Assembly: GCA_038232415.1 (NCBI GenBank)
Contig: JBBSHY010000004.1
Location: 1 to 42,901, forward strand
Origin: JBBRXZ01 sp038232415
GTDB taxonomy: Bacteria > Patescibacteriota > Saccharimonadia > Saccharimonadales > UBA4665
DNA: 42,901 nucleotides
Direction: 5' to 3'
Below are positions 25,036-32,761 of the stretch, one piece after another. Position 1 is the stretch's first letter. Each line of letters begins with the position of its first letter. The position numbers and the translations under genes are program-made. Under the pieces are notes generated by a model. The model was given only the letters and a program-made list of their open reading frames with translations. It was not told where the DNA came from and searched no databases.

Positions 25036-25416
25036 CTATGCCAGTTCTACGGTGGCGCCGGCAGCTTCTAAAGCTGTCTTGGCATTTTCCGCGTCTTCTT
25101 TTTTTGCTTTCTCGAGGACAGGTTTAGGAACACCATCCACAATGGCCTTTGCCTCGCCCAGACCTAAACCGGTAAGGTCTTTAACGGCTTTAATGACGGC
25201 GACTTTCTGAGCACCGGCGTCCTTTAGAATGACGTCGTATTCGCTCTTTTCATCAGCCGCAGGCGCGGCTTCGCCGCCGGCCGGCGCCGCAGCAACAGCT
25301 ACGGATGCCGCAGCCGGCTCAATGCCGTACTCGTCTTTTAATATGGTTCCTAGCTCGTTAACCTCTAAGACTGTCAGGCCTACGAGTTGTTCTGCAATTT
25401 TCTTTAAATCTGCCAT
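25036..25416 (-). CDS. rplL: 50S ribosomal protein L7/L12
   Basis: This is the stalk protein, 126 aa. It has the N-terminal dimerisation helix, an alanine/glycine-rich hinge (residues about 36-57) and the C-terminal domain with EYDVILKDAGAQKVAVIKAV and GLGEAKAIVDGVPKPV that contacts translation factors. AAAGGAG precedes the ATG. It is paired with rplJ 24 bases upstream and under the same attenuator. Confidence 0.97.
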   Translation of the reverse strand: MADLKKIAEQLVGLTVLEVNELGTILKDEYGIEPAAASVAVAAAPAGGEAAPAADEKSEYDVILKDAGAQKVAVIKAVKDLTGLGLGEAKAIVDGVPKPVLEKAKKEDAENAKTALEAAGATVELA

Positions 25417-25440
25417 TTAGATTACTCCTTTATTACTTAG

Positions 25441-25965
25441 TTAGTTAGTGGCCTTAGCTTCTAAGCCTTGCAATATGCCATGTAAATTTCCGCTCAAACT
25501 ACTCATAACACCGTTAATAGGCGCGTTGAGCGTATTAATTAATCCGGCAATCAGCTGGTTCTTGCCAGGCAAGACAGCTAAGGCTTTAACGGTCTCAGTA
25601 TCAATAAACTGCCCGTCAGCACCTATAGCTCCCACGAATTGCAAAGAAGGGTTAGCCTTCGAGAAAGCATGCAGGCTCTGAGCCGGGGCTACTTCATCCT
25701 CGCTATTAAAAGCGTAGAGCAGCATACCTTGCAGTGCACTGATGTCCGTCTCTTTAAAACCTTCTGTTTCTTTAATTGCTTTAATAACCAGCCGGTTTTT
25801 AACGACTTTTACCTTCGTGCCATTAGCCTTGGCATCCCGGCGTAAAGCCTGCAAAGCTTTCACGCCCGTACCTTCATATTTAGCAATAACAGTTAGTTTG
25901 GAGTCCGCCAATAGCTGGCTGACTTCAGTGATGACCATTTGTTTCTTGTCTTTGGCTAGTGCCAT
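25441..25965 (-). CDS. rplJ: 50S ribosomal protein L10
   Basis: This is the stalk base protein binding L7/L12 dimers and 23S rRNA, about 174 aa. I start at MALAKDKKQ (25965), with CGGAGA upstream. The longer open frame to 26070 adds 35 residues that overlap the leader and attenuator and is unlikely. The core has VIAKYEGTGVKALQALRR and KVVKNRLVIKAI, and a C-terminal helix (LINTLNAPINGVMSSL) that holds L12. Confidence 0.95.
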   Translation of the reverse strand: MALAKDKKQMVITEVSQLLADSKLTVIAKYEGTGVKALQALRRDAKANGTKVKVVKNRLVIKAIKETEGFKETDISALQGMLLYAFNSEDEVAPAQSLHAFSKANPSLQFVGAIGADGQFIDTETVKALAVLPGKNQLIAGLINTLNAPINGVMSSLSGNLHGILQGLEAKATN

Positions 25966-26030
25966 GGATTGTCTCCGTTTATTTAATTTTATGAGCGGTA
26001 TCGACCTTACGCCGCTTAAGAGTCGTTGCC

Positions 26031-26067
26031 AAACAAAAACGTCTTTAATTCTGTTGAACCAAAGACG
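26031..26067 (-). terminator. attenuator terminator in the rplJ leader
   Basis: On the minus strand CGTCTTT...AAAGACG forms a 7-bp stem with a 15-base loop, followed by TTTTTGTTT. It lies between the L10-binding element and the rplJ start, where it can stop transcription before the gene. Confidence 0.7.
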
Positions 26068-26088
26068 CATAAACTACCTAGAATAGAT

Positions 26089-26147
26089 TGTTTGCACCTC
26101 GGCGACATTATTAAGTCTGTTAACAGACCGTCGCTGTCTCTGGCAAC
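26089..26147 (-). promoter_or_regulatory. L10 leader (ribosomal protein autoregulatory RNA)
   Basis: The minus-strand RNA reads GAGACAGCGACGG and later GUCGCCGAGGUGCAAAC, closing on GCGAC/GUCGC around a small hairpin (UCUGUUAACAGA). The AGACAG...GCCGAGGU elements are those of the bacterial L10 leader that L10(L12) binds. A 5' GUUGCC can also pair with GGCAAC just downstream of the attenuator stem, which gives a possible alternative fold. This is established for the family; the fit to this sequence is by eye. Confidence 0.7.
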
Positions 26148-26221
26148 TTAGTTGTATGTTAACAAATATGCTAACTCTGGTCAACTGCTTCCTCTGGCAG
26201 GCAGGACGGGCACGACCTATC

Positions 26222-27730
26222 TCAGCTGCCTTGAATAAAGATTTCTAACGCTTTAGAGCCGGCAGGCTGGTAGGCGTAATCTATTTGCCGCAAGTTTCTC
26301 TCTAAGGCTAACTTATCTTCGGCTTCAAAACCGATCAGGACATTGCCCTGGTCGCCGCCTTGACCCCGATAGTGAAATAAGCTTATATTCCATTGCTTTC
26401 CCAACTTCTTCAAAAAATCATTGAGAGCCCGTGGTCTTTCGGGAAATTCTATTGAATAAACTCGTTCGCTATGGGCTGCCGCACTGGGACCACCGATCAT
26501 ATGCCTCACGTGCTCGATAGCCAGGTCATCATCTGTTAAGTCTTCGTATGTATATTTATGTTGTTTCAGGCCTTTAATGAAAGCCTGCTTATCTTTTGAG
26601 CTGGTGACTCCCACGCCCACAAATATATAAGCGCTGGCGCGGCTGCTTAAGCGATAATTAAACTCTGTTATTACGAAACCGTCTACGACTATTTCACAGA
26701 ACTTCCGCAACGCGCCGGGTTCTTCAGGCATGCGCACGGCAAACAGGGCTTCCTGGCCACTTCCAAGCAGGGTTCTTTCAGCCACGAACTGCAGCCTTTC
26801 AAATGTCATATTTGCACCGGAACAGATGGCAGCTACCACAGCTGAAGATGGCAAAACACCTTGGCTGGCGAGCGCTTGAGCTCCGGCCGTAGCTAACGCG
26901 CCGGCTGGTTCGACTATACTGCGGGTATCTTCAAATATACTCTTAATAGCAGCACAGATCTGGTCATTATCAACGGTTATTATCTGATCAACGTATTGTT
27001 GGGCTAACAAAAAGTTATGTTTGCCTACTTGTTTAACAGCTGCGCCGTCAGCAAAAATACCGACATGCTCTAGAGTTATGCGTTTGTTAGCAGCTAATGA
27101 ACGGCTCATGGCCGCACTATCAGCCGGCTCCACACCTATAACCTGCACATCCGGGCTAAGAGTTTTTATATATTGGGCAACGCCGGCCAGCAGTCCTCCG
27201 CCCCCTACAGGTACTAAAGTGTGAGTCACGCCAGGTTCCTGGTCAAGGATTTCCCGGCCTATAGTACCCTGGCCGGCAATAACCTCTAAATCGTCAAAAG
27301 GGTGAATAAAAACACGCCCTGTTTCTTTTATAAGAGCCTGGCAGTGATCATAAGCTTCAGAATAGTTATCCCCGCTTAATATAACCTCCGCTTCATAACT
27401 TTGCACGGCTTCCACTTTAATATGAGGGGTCGATTGCGGCATTACAATGAGTGCCGAAATACCTAATTTGTGAGCGCTCAGGGCCACACCTTGAGCGTGG
27501 TTGCCGGCACTGGCGGTAATAACACCTGCCTCTCTTTCCTTTTTACTTAACTGAACGATCTTGTTGTATGCTCCACGGAGCTTAAAAGAATGGACTGGCT
27601 GCAGGTCTTCGCGCTTCAGTAACACCTTGCAGCCTAGTTCTTTGCTAAGTTTATGAGCCACTTCCAGGGGCGACTCGATTGCTACCTCGTATACCCTGGC
27701 CAGAAGCGTATTTTTCGCTCCTTGATTCAC
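26222..27730 (-). CDS. ilvA: threonine dehydratase (biosynthetic type)
   Basis: This is a PLP enzyme that turns threonine into 2-oxobutyrate and ammonia, 502 aa. The PLP lysine lies in SFKLRGAYNK, the glycine loop is VGGGGLLAGV, and the C-terminal part after about residue 320 has two ACT-like regulatory repeats, so this is the long, isoleucine-type enzyme. The start is a GTG that overlaps the stop of ridA (GTGA). No other branched-chain amino acid genes are in the window. Confidence 0.92.
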   Translation of the reverse strand: MNQGAKNTLLARVYEVAIESPLEVAHKLSKELGCKVLLKREDLQPVHSFKLRGAYNKIVQLSKKEREAGVITASAGNHAQGVALSAHKLGISALIVMPQSTPHIKVEAVQSYEAEVILSGDNYSEAYDHCQALIKETGRVFIHPFDDLEVIAGQGTIGREILDQEPGVTHTLVPVGGGGLLAGVAQYIKTLSPDVQVIGVEPADSAAMSRSLAANKRITLEHVGIFADGAAVKQVGKHNFLLAQQYVDQIITVDNDQICAAIKSIFEDTRSIVEPAGALATAGAQALASQGVLPSSAVVAAICSGANMTFERLQFVAERTLLGSGQEALFAVRMPEEPGALRKFCEIVVDGFVITEFNYRLSSRASAYIFVGVGVTSSKDKQAFIKGLKQHKYTYEDLTDDDLAIEHVRHMIGGPSAAAHSERVYSIEFPERPRALNDFLKKLGKQWNISLFHYRGQGGDQGNVLIGFEAEDKLALERNLRQIDYAYQPAGSKALEIFIQGS

Positions 27731-28134
27731 GATTTACTGCCTCTCATGGCTATCGCTTCGATCTCTATTAAGAGTACGTGGTCGCCTATTTTTGGGAGTG
27801 CTGACACCTCCACGCACGACCTTGCCGGCCGGGGCTCCGAAAAACTGTTCATGTAAAGGTCATTAACAATTTTATAGTCATTTATATCCTTCAAAAAAAT
27901 AGTTGTCTTAACGACTGAGCTGAGCCCTAACTCCACAGTAGCCAGGACAGCCTGAAGGTTTTTTATGGCCTGGCGCGTCTGTCCTTCAATACTTTTACCT
28001 GCCAGTTTACTGACAGGTTCCACACCTATCTGGCCAGATACAAAGTACAAGTTGCCAGCTTGATAAACAGGGCTGTATGGTCCGTATGTGCTCATGCTCT
28101 CCAGTGTATTACTTATCGATAATGTTTCAAGCAA
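27727..28134 (-). CDS. ridA: RidA-family 2-iminobutanoate/2-iminopropanoate deaminase
   Basis: RidA hydrolyses the reactive enamine/imine intermediates that IlvA-type enzymes release, protecting PLP enzymes. It shows GPYSP, GNLYFVSGQIG, PARSCVEVSALPK with the catalytic Arg, and LIEIEAIA with the active-site Glu. It lies directly before ilvA with a 4-bp overlap, a direct functional pairing. The open frame begins with TTG at 28134. An ATG at 28095 (MSTYGPYSP) preceded closely by GGAG is the alternative and would shorten the protein to 122 aa. Confidence 0.92.
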   Translation of the reverse strand: MLETLSISNTLESMSTYGPYSPVYQAGNLYFVSGQIGVEPVSKLAGKSIEGQTRQAIKNLQAVLATVELGLSSVVKTTIFLKDINDYKIVNDLYMNSFSEPRPARSCVEVSALPKIGDHVLLIEIEAIAMRGSKS

Positions 28135-28188
28135 TTGCTAGGTTATGTTCCACGGCGGGGTATGTTGCCGAAGTTTCCATTTGATGAT

Positions 28189-28467
28189 TTAACCATAGGC
28201 TGCTTTAACAATCAGTTGTCCTTGGGCTTGAAGATCACTAGGCTTTGGCTCAGATCTAGCTCCCTCTCCACCCATTTGTTCCATAGGGCCATATGCATGA
28301 TCCACAATTGCCTGCCCCTCACCCAAAAGCTGTGGGTCAGCTGGTTCTGGGCTAACTACTACTGACATTACGGCCGATCTAAGATGGTACAAGGTGCCCA
28401 TCTGTGTTGGTTCGGTCTCAGTGCGTGGCTGGTCCGATGTTCTTTCTGGTGATTTTCTGGTTCCCAT
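28189..28467 (-). CDS. 92-aa protein of unknown function
   Basis: This is a small, proline/glutamate-rich hydrophilic protein with no recognised domain. The middle part (VMSVVVSPEPADPQ) and two GQ...IV..AYG repeats (QAIVDHAYG and QLIVKAAYG) suggest a short internal duplication. AAAGGAGGAG eight bases before the ATG makes translation likely. It begins the unit 92-aa gene, ridA, ilvA and lies right behind an attenuator-like hairpin. I do not recognise the function. Confidence 0.65.
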   Translation of the reverse strand: MGTRKSPERTSDQPRTETEPTQMGTLYHLRSAVMSVVVSPEPADPQLLGEGQAIVDHAYGPMEQMGGEGARSEPKPSDLQAQGQLIVKAAYG

Positions 28468-28496
28468 AACGTCTCCTCCTTTAATTTTTTGCCATT

Positions 28497-28522
28497 AAAA
28501 AAGCTCCCGGTTTGCGGGAGCT
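28497..28522 (-). terminator. terminator/attenuator upstream of the 92-aa gene
   Basis: AGCTCCCG/CGGGAGCT (28502-28509 and 28515-28522) forms an 8-bp stem with a 5-base loop, then six T on the minus strand. It sits directly before the SD of the 92-aa gene and not after a gene, so it looks like an attenuator. GCGGGTTAGCT, transcribed earlier (28549-28559), can pair with the 5' arm AGCTCCCGC and would then prevent termination. Confidence 0.6.
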
Positions 28523-28681
28523 GTTTGGCTTTATTATTGTGTGCAAAAAGCTAACCCGCTAAATGGGAGCGAGAATGACCACCTTGACAATCATCTGTTT
28601 GCACATGCTTTTATACTTGCACAAGGTCAACTAATTGTCAACAGTTTCTAACAGGAGCTACGACGTATAGATACGTAGATA

Positions 28682-28709
28682 TTGACATATATATAATTTT
28701 ATGTATAAT
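28682..28709 (+). promoter_or_regulatory. consensus promoter of the 221-aa gene
   Basis: TTGACA (28682-28687), 16 bases, TATAAT (28704-28709) is a near-perfect sigma70-type promoter. The leader would be about 107 bases. Confidence 0.65.
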
Positions 28710-28822
28710 ATACTTGCATATGCTTTGCGTGCCCGGTAATTTTCATAATTCAATAATGGTACATAATTATACTTGCAATAATAGGACCTGGCTTCAAGAT
28801 TAACGGATAGGGATGCATTATA

Positions 28823-29488
28823 ATGGCTAAAAGCAAAGGCATGGAGAAGGCAGGGGTTGACCCTAGCGACGAAGAGATTTTAGAGAAACAGGCTGAGCGT
28901 CGTCGTAAGCATGAGGCTAAAAGTAAGGCTGCTGAAGTGTCTAAGGCGGTGCAAACGTTACAAATAATTCGTAGCCTCGTTATCGTTACAAAAGAAGGCT
29001 CGGACACATCACGATTCATGGAAGGGGTACGTTTTGCCTTTCAAGGAAAAGTTCTTCAGCTTGATATGGATGGCAATGTCCACGATGATGATAGTGGTCC
29101 TCATGACGAACTAGAGCTCCAGCGAAAAATGAGCAAACATAGGCATGATCATGGAGGTCATGGTCTGGTTGCTGTGGAACTCTTTGGTGGTAATAGCCAA
29201 AATGATGTAGATATGCCTAATTTCGAAGATGCACTTGTTAATATGATGATGCTTCAGAGAAGAGAATCGAGAGGATGGCACCGCCCAGGACCTGAACGAC
29301 AAGAGCCAGCGCTTCTTTTCGTTAGTCCTGAGACGACAGTTGATTTACAACCAAGTACTCGTCCCGGCTCCGGTGATCTTGGTGGAGCCATTGGATTAGC
29401 TAAATCAATAATGACTCTTGGGTCTAACCAAGACCTGGCATCCATACATGATGCACATGCAGCTTCTTTATATCGCAAGATGACCTGA
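28823..29488 (+). CDS. 221-aa protein of unknown function
   Basis: This is a hydrophilic protein of no recognised family. Residues 1-45 are strongly charged and helical (EKQAERRRKHEAKSKAAEVSK looks coiled-coil), then a beta-rich part (IIRSLVIVTKEG), an acidic loop (DGNVHDDDSGPHDE), a histidine-rich stretch (KHRHDHGGHG), and a C-terminal helical part (DLGGAIGLAKSIMTLGS). AGGGA lies about ten bases before the ATG. The His-rich loop might bind metal; that is speculation. The strong promoter argues that it is expressed. Confidence 0.55.
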   Translation: MAKSKGMEKAGVDPSDEEILEKQAERRRKHEAKSKAAEVSKAVQTLQIIRSLVIVTKEGSDTSRFMEGVRFAFQGKVLQLDMDGNVHDDDSGPHDELELQRKMSKHRHDHGGHGLVAVELFGGNSQNDVDMPNFEDALVNMMMLQRRESRGWHRPGPERQEPALLFVSPETTVDLQPSTRPGSGDLGGAIGLAKSIMTLGSNQDLASIHDAHAASLYRKMT

Positions 29489-29594
29489 CAGAAAAGTAGA
29501 TGGCGGGTCGGTTCAGCTTGCTAGTGAAGATAATTTAGAAGAAATATAGAATTGATGCAGACTTGCCGCCTTTTTTAAGCGGGTAAGGTCCAAC

Positions 29595-31916
29595 TTAGTT
29601 GAGATTACTGAGTTTGAACTGTGTGTAGCGTTCGGCGGCCAGGCGGGTTAGTTCGGCGTCTTCATCGCTGTTGACGAAGCTCATGGATTCGGCGAGCAAG
29701 GGGTGGACTTCGGCCAGCTTTTCGTGCATTTGCAGAACTAGTTTGCGGTAACCTGGATGGCCTTGCAGAGTGGTGCGTATTTCATGAAGATGGAAAGCTT
29801 CCCGGGCATTATAAGTGACTTTCCAGCGCATCTTGTGCCCGAGAAGCGTGGCGTACTGGGCCTCAAGCTGATACCCGTGCTTTTGCAACAAACTGTAGAG
29901 TTTTAGGCTAGTATCAAAGCAGGCTTCAAACTGTTCGCTCAAGCCGGCTTCTTCTACCAGTTTTGGTATTTCATAGCCGTAGCTGGGCGTAAGCAGCTGC
30001 CAATTCATGTCATCAACCATTCGGTGGCGCTGTAAATCACGAAAAATACCGTAGTCACATACCAGATCCCAGCTATAGTGGGCTTTTTCTAGTGCCCGGC
30101 CTGGCCGGTGGCGACGGTTAAGGCGTTCGCCCATATAGGCTTTGAAAACTGCCAGCTTCTGATCATATGGCCAGGCGTTAACTTCGGACTGAAGCTGTTC
30201 TAGCGATAGATTGCTGTGTTCATATAACATATCCGGAACTAATAGAAGCTCGTTTTTGGGCCAAAAATCGACCAGACTCACGGCTTCCGTAGTTCCGGCA
30301 GCATGGCTGTCCGGTAAGTGCTGTTTAGCCAGCTCTTTGACTTGGGAGGACGTGTTAGCCCGGTACGCAATCATAGCCCCGCCTCGCTCCGGCTTGTCGG
30401 CACGCTCCAAAAACATCGGCACCACTTTACGGCCTTGCTCCAGCAAACTTTGCCCGGCAGTTTTAGCTTCCGGGAGTTCATCGCTAAGCAGATGCATAAT
30501 CAGACTCTCCAGAGCCTGGCCGGAGGCAAAGATACCGACCGTAGATTTGGTGGCAACGGGTAATACGGCACGGACGGCATCACAGGCCTGAGCCCTTGTA
30601 GCTCCTTTCCAGGCTATGTCCCGTTCTTTTTCTGGTGTAATGGAATTATTACGGACATACTCGGTTAGCTCATGCACCATGCTTGAGTACAAGTCAAAAA
30701 CCTCATCCATGGCTTGCTCATACAGTTTCTTCAGGTCAGGCTCCAAATAATCGGGGGTATAGTAGCGATATTTACCACTCGCATCTTTTTTGTCAAAGTA
30801 TATATAACGCGTAGACTGTTCCAGGTAAGCCGCCAGCCGGCCCCATTCCAATTTTTTTGTTAACAGATTTGAGGCATTTTCAACAACCAGGTGTATACCG
30901 CCTAACTGCTGGACAGAGTCATCCCCGTAAGCGGTGATAACGCGGTGCAAAAGCTGGGCGTCCTTATCGACTTTGCCGGCAAACTCGTCGAGGATAGTCA
31001 CGCGCATATCGTCACTCCGCCGGCTGAGGCGGGCCATGGCCGCGGCAATTGTAACGGGACTAAGTTTGTCAGTAAAAGTATAGACGTCGCCGTCGACATC
31101 CGAGACGGCTTCGCTTAAGTAGGTCCGGCCGGTCTCAGTAATCGTAAAGTTACCTTCACTTGTTTTAGCGACAAAGCTATCACTACTGTTGTTTGCGTCG
31201 GTGTTTAAGGGCGTATCTGGCAGTTTCTTTTGCTGGATAATCTCTTTAACGGAGGCCGGTGGTGCCACGCTTGCCGCATTACTCGGTTCACGTATCGCCA
31301 GTTCGTGCGCAACCAATTTCCAGATGTTGTCTGATACTATATTGGGCTCTTCAGTAGAGAATACCACCGGCAGTTTACGCTGTTTAGCCTCCCACAGATA
31401 GCCGGCTCGAACCCTTTCCAAAAAGCTGTCGGTCACAGTGTCAAAGCGATCGCCGTGATAGCGTTCGTTTAGACGCGCCCGCAGCATAGATACTGGCGCG
31501 TCAAGCACTATGCAAAGATCCGGCTCAATTCCGCCCACGGCAAAACTAATAATATTATTGATGGTGTGGTAATCAGGCACATCGCCGCGGCCGTAATACT
31601 GGATTGCCAGTGTTGTTAAATAATTCCGGTCAACCAGACAGATTACACCATGCTCAACACTTTGTTTTATAATCTGTAAACTTTGGGCCCGGGCAGCGTT
31701 ATATAGTAATACTTCAGTGCGGGTATTCATCGGATAGCGGGGATCCTGGGTAAGCTGTCTTATGGCACGGGCGGTAAGATCACTTTGGCTATCCGGTTCA
31801 CGCAAAGTCCGCACGGCTAAACCGGCAGCCTGCAAACGTTTAGCAAGGACTCGGAGCTGCGTGGATTTCCCCACACCTTCAGCCCCTTCTAGAACAATGT
31901 ATTTACCCCTATTCAT
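29595..31916 (-). CDS. fused dTMP kinase and tandem ThyX-like thymidylate synthase
   Basis: This large protein is about 773 aa. The N-terminal dTMP kinase domain has the P-loop EGAEGVGKST (11-19), DRNYLT at 96-101 and a LID-like segment near 150-165. After a linker (about 215-245) two ThyX-like folds follow (about 260-500 and 540-770). ThyX methylates dUMP using methylene-THF and FAD, then the kinase phosphorylates dTMP, so the fusion couples two consecutive steps. The ThyX signature RHRxxSxNExSxRY is split: repeat 1 has EQSTRY (366-371) but not RHR, repeat 2 has QRHR (ending 630-632) but not STRY. The start is the ATG of 31916, which overlaps the dcd stop by 8 bp. Confidence 0.85.
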   Translation of the reverse strand: MNRGKYIVLEGAEGVGKSTQLRVLAKRLQAAGLAVRTLREPDSQSDLTARAIRQLTQDPRYPMNTRTEVLLYNAARAQSLQIIKQSVEHGVICLVDRNYLTTLAIQYYGRGDVPDYHTINNIISFAVGGIEPDLCIVLDAPVSMLRARLNERYHGDRFDTVTDSFLERVRAGYLWEAKQRKLPVVFSTEEPNIVSDNIWKLVAHELAIREPSNAASVAPPASVKEIIQQKKLPDTPLNTDANNSSDSFVAKTSEGNFTITETGRTYLSEAVSDVDGDVYTFTDKLSPVTIAAAMARLSRRSDDMRVTILDEFAGKVDKDAQLLHRVITAYGDDSVQQLGGIHLVVENASNLLTKKLEWGRLAAYLEQSTRYIYFDKKDASGKYRYYTPDYLEPDLKKLYEQAMDEVFDLYSSMVHELTEYVRNNSITPEKERDIAWKGATRAQACDAVRAVLPVATKSTVGIFASGQALESLIMHLLSDELPEAKTAGQSLLEQGRKVVPMFLERADKPERGGAMIAYRANTSSQVKELAKQHLPDSHAAGTTEAVSLVDFWPKNELLLVPDMLYEHSNLSLEQLQSEVNAWPYDQKLAVFKAYMGERLNRRHRPGRALEKAHYSWDLVCDYGIFRDLQRHRMVDDMNWQLLTPSYGYEIPKLVEEAGLSEQFEACFDTSLKLYSLLQKHGYQLEAQYATLLGHKMRWKVTYNAREAFHLHEIRTTLQGHPGYRKLVLQMHEKLAEVHPLLAESMSFVNSDEDAELTRLAAERYTQFKLSNLN

Positions 31917-32622
31917 AGGAGAGGCCTTCAATTTTCTGGGGGAGCGCTCTGTGGTCTTTGTAAGCCTTTGGCAACATCATATCAGGCGACCAGGTTTTGA
32001 TAATTATTTCCAAGTCGTTCCCCTGCTGGTATTTGCCGCTAAAACCGTCATCTCGGCCACTCCCGTAGTTACCCTCGACTTCACCTGTTTCCAGGAAAAT
32101 AGCTTGGGCAATGCGTTCGCCGACAGGCAGAAGGACGGTTTCCCGTTCATTGAGATTGAAGATCTCCAGGGTCAGGCGATTGATGTAGCCAGGATCGACC
32201 CAACCGGCATCAAAGCAGACAGCCACGCCATTGCGCCCCCAGCTTGAGCGAGACTTCACTTCGTAGGCACCGGGCGGTTTGATACCAAAAAACTCATGCG
32301 TGTGCGCGAGGATCCGTTCACGCGGTTTAAGGCTTACTACGGGGTGGCCAATAGGTATGTTGTTGACTGGTTTAAAACCGTTTAATTTACACCATTCGCC
32401 GTGCGGCATAGCTTTGTAAGGGCCGTCAAAATAGCGCTCGACATCTTCAGGATCAAAGGGATTATAGATGGTACGCTCGTTCATCCGCTCAATACGGTAG
32501 TAATAATAGCCGAGCGTAACATCCATGCTGGCATGGCTTATGTATTTCGGGTCAAAGGGGTGGCAAACAATGTGTCCATCATCGATGGCCTGCCGAATTT
32601 GGGTATTACTATAGACTGCCAT
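31909..32622 (-). CDS. dcd: dCTP deaminase
   Basis: This enzyme converts dCTP to dUTP, the first step towards dUMP for thymidylate. It is about 237 aa, longer than the usual 180-190 aa because of N- and C-terminal additions. The core motifs are SRSSWGRNGVAV, FDAGWVDPGYINRLTLEI and GERIAQAIFLE. I start at MAVYSN (32622), with GGGAGAGG before it; the frame opens five codons earlier with GTG inside the SD. The overlapping fusion gene downstream makes this a thymidylate operon. Confidence 0.88.
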   Translation of the reverse strand: MAVYSNTQIRQAIDDGHIVCHPFDPKYISHASMDVTLGYYYYRIERMNERTIYNPFDPEDVERYFDGPYKAMPHGEWCKLNGFKPVNNIPIGHPVVSLKPRERILAHTHEFFGIKPPGAYEVKSRSSWGRNGVAVCFDAGWVDPGYINRLTLEIFNLNERETVLLPVGERIAQAIFLETGEVEGNYGSGRDDGFSGKYQQGNDLEIIIKTWSPDMMLPKAYKDHRALPQKIEGLSYE

Positions 32623-32748
32623 ATACACCTCTCCCACTTCACCTTATTTTAGAGGAATAAGAGTTAATAAAGCAAGCAGAATAATAATGTGAATTTTACG
32701 CAAATAGGGTTTATAACTGTTTATGCTTAATCTAAGCAAACCTTCTTG

Positions 32749-32754
32749 TACAAT
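32749..32754 (+). promoter_or_regulatory. -10 box of the MprF-like gene
   Basis: TACAAT ends seven bases before the ATG at 32762. A TTAATC 16 bases upstream could be the -35. The GGTGAG between them may serve as SD if the leader is longer. Confidence 0.45.
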
Positions 32755-32761
32755 GGTGAGC

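Larger units (their letters stand above)
28468..28822. other. divergent intergenic region with attenuator and promoter
   Basis: About 355 bases separate two divergent orphan genes. They hold, on the minus strand, a leader and terminator hairpin before the 92-aa gene and, on the plus strand, a consensus promoter (28682-28709). A minus-strand promoter is less clear: TTGACA at about 28634-28639 with a weak -10 further on. No further gene is seen. Confidence 0.5.

Noticed and set aside
25966..26070. In-frame N-terminal extension of L10
   Set aside because: It covers the attenuator and leader; an SD and a family-typical start lie at 25965.
28135..28365. Plus-strand frame opposite the 92-aa gene
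   Set aside because: It has no ribosome-binding site and lies antisense to a gene with a strong SD.
29500..29590. Possible plus-strand terminator after the 221-aa gene (GGCGG...CCGCC with six T)
   Set aside because: The loop would be about 60 bases, too long for a convincing intrinsic terminator.
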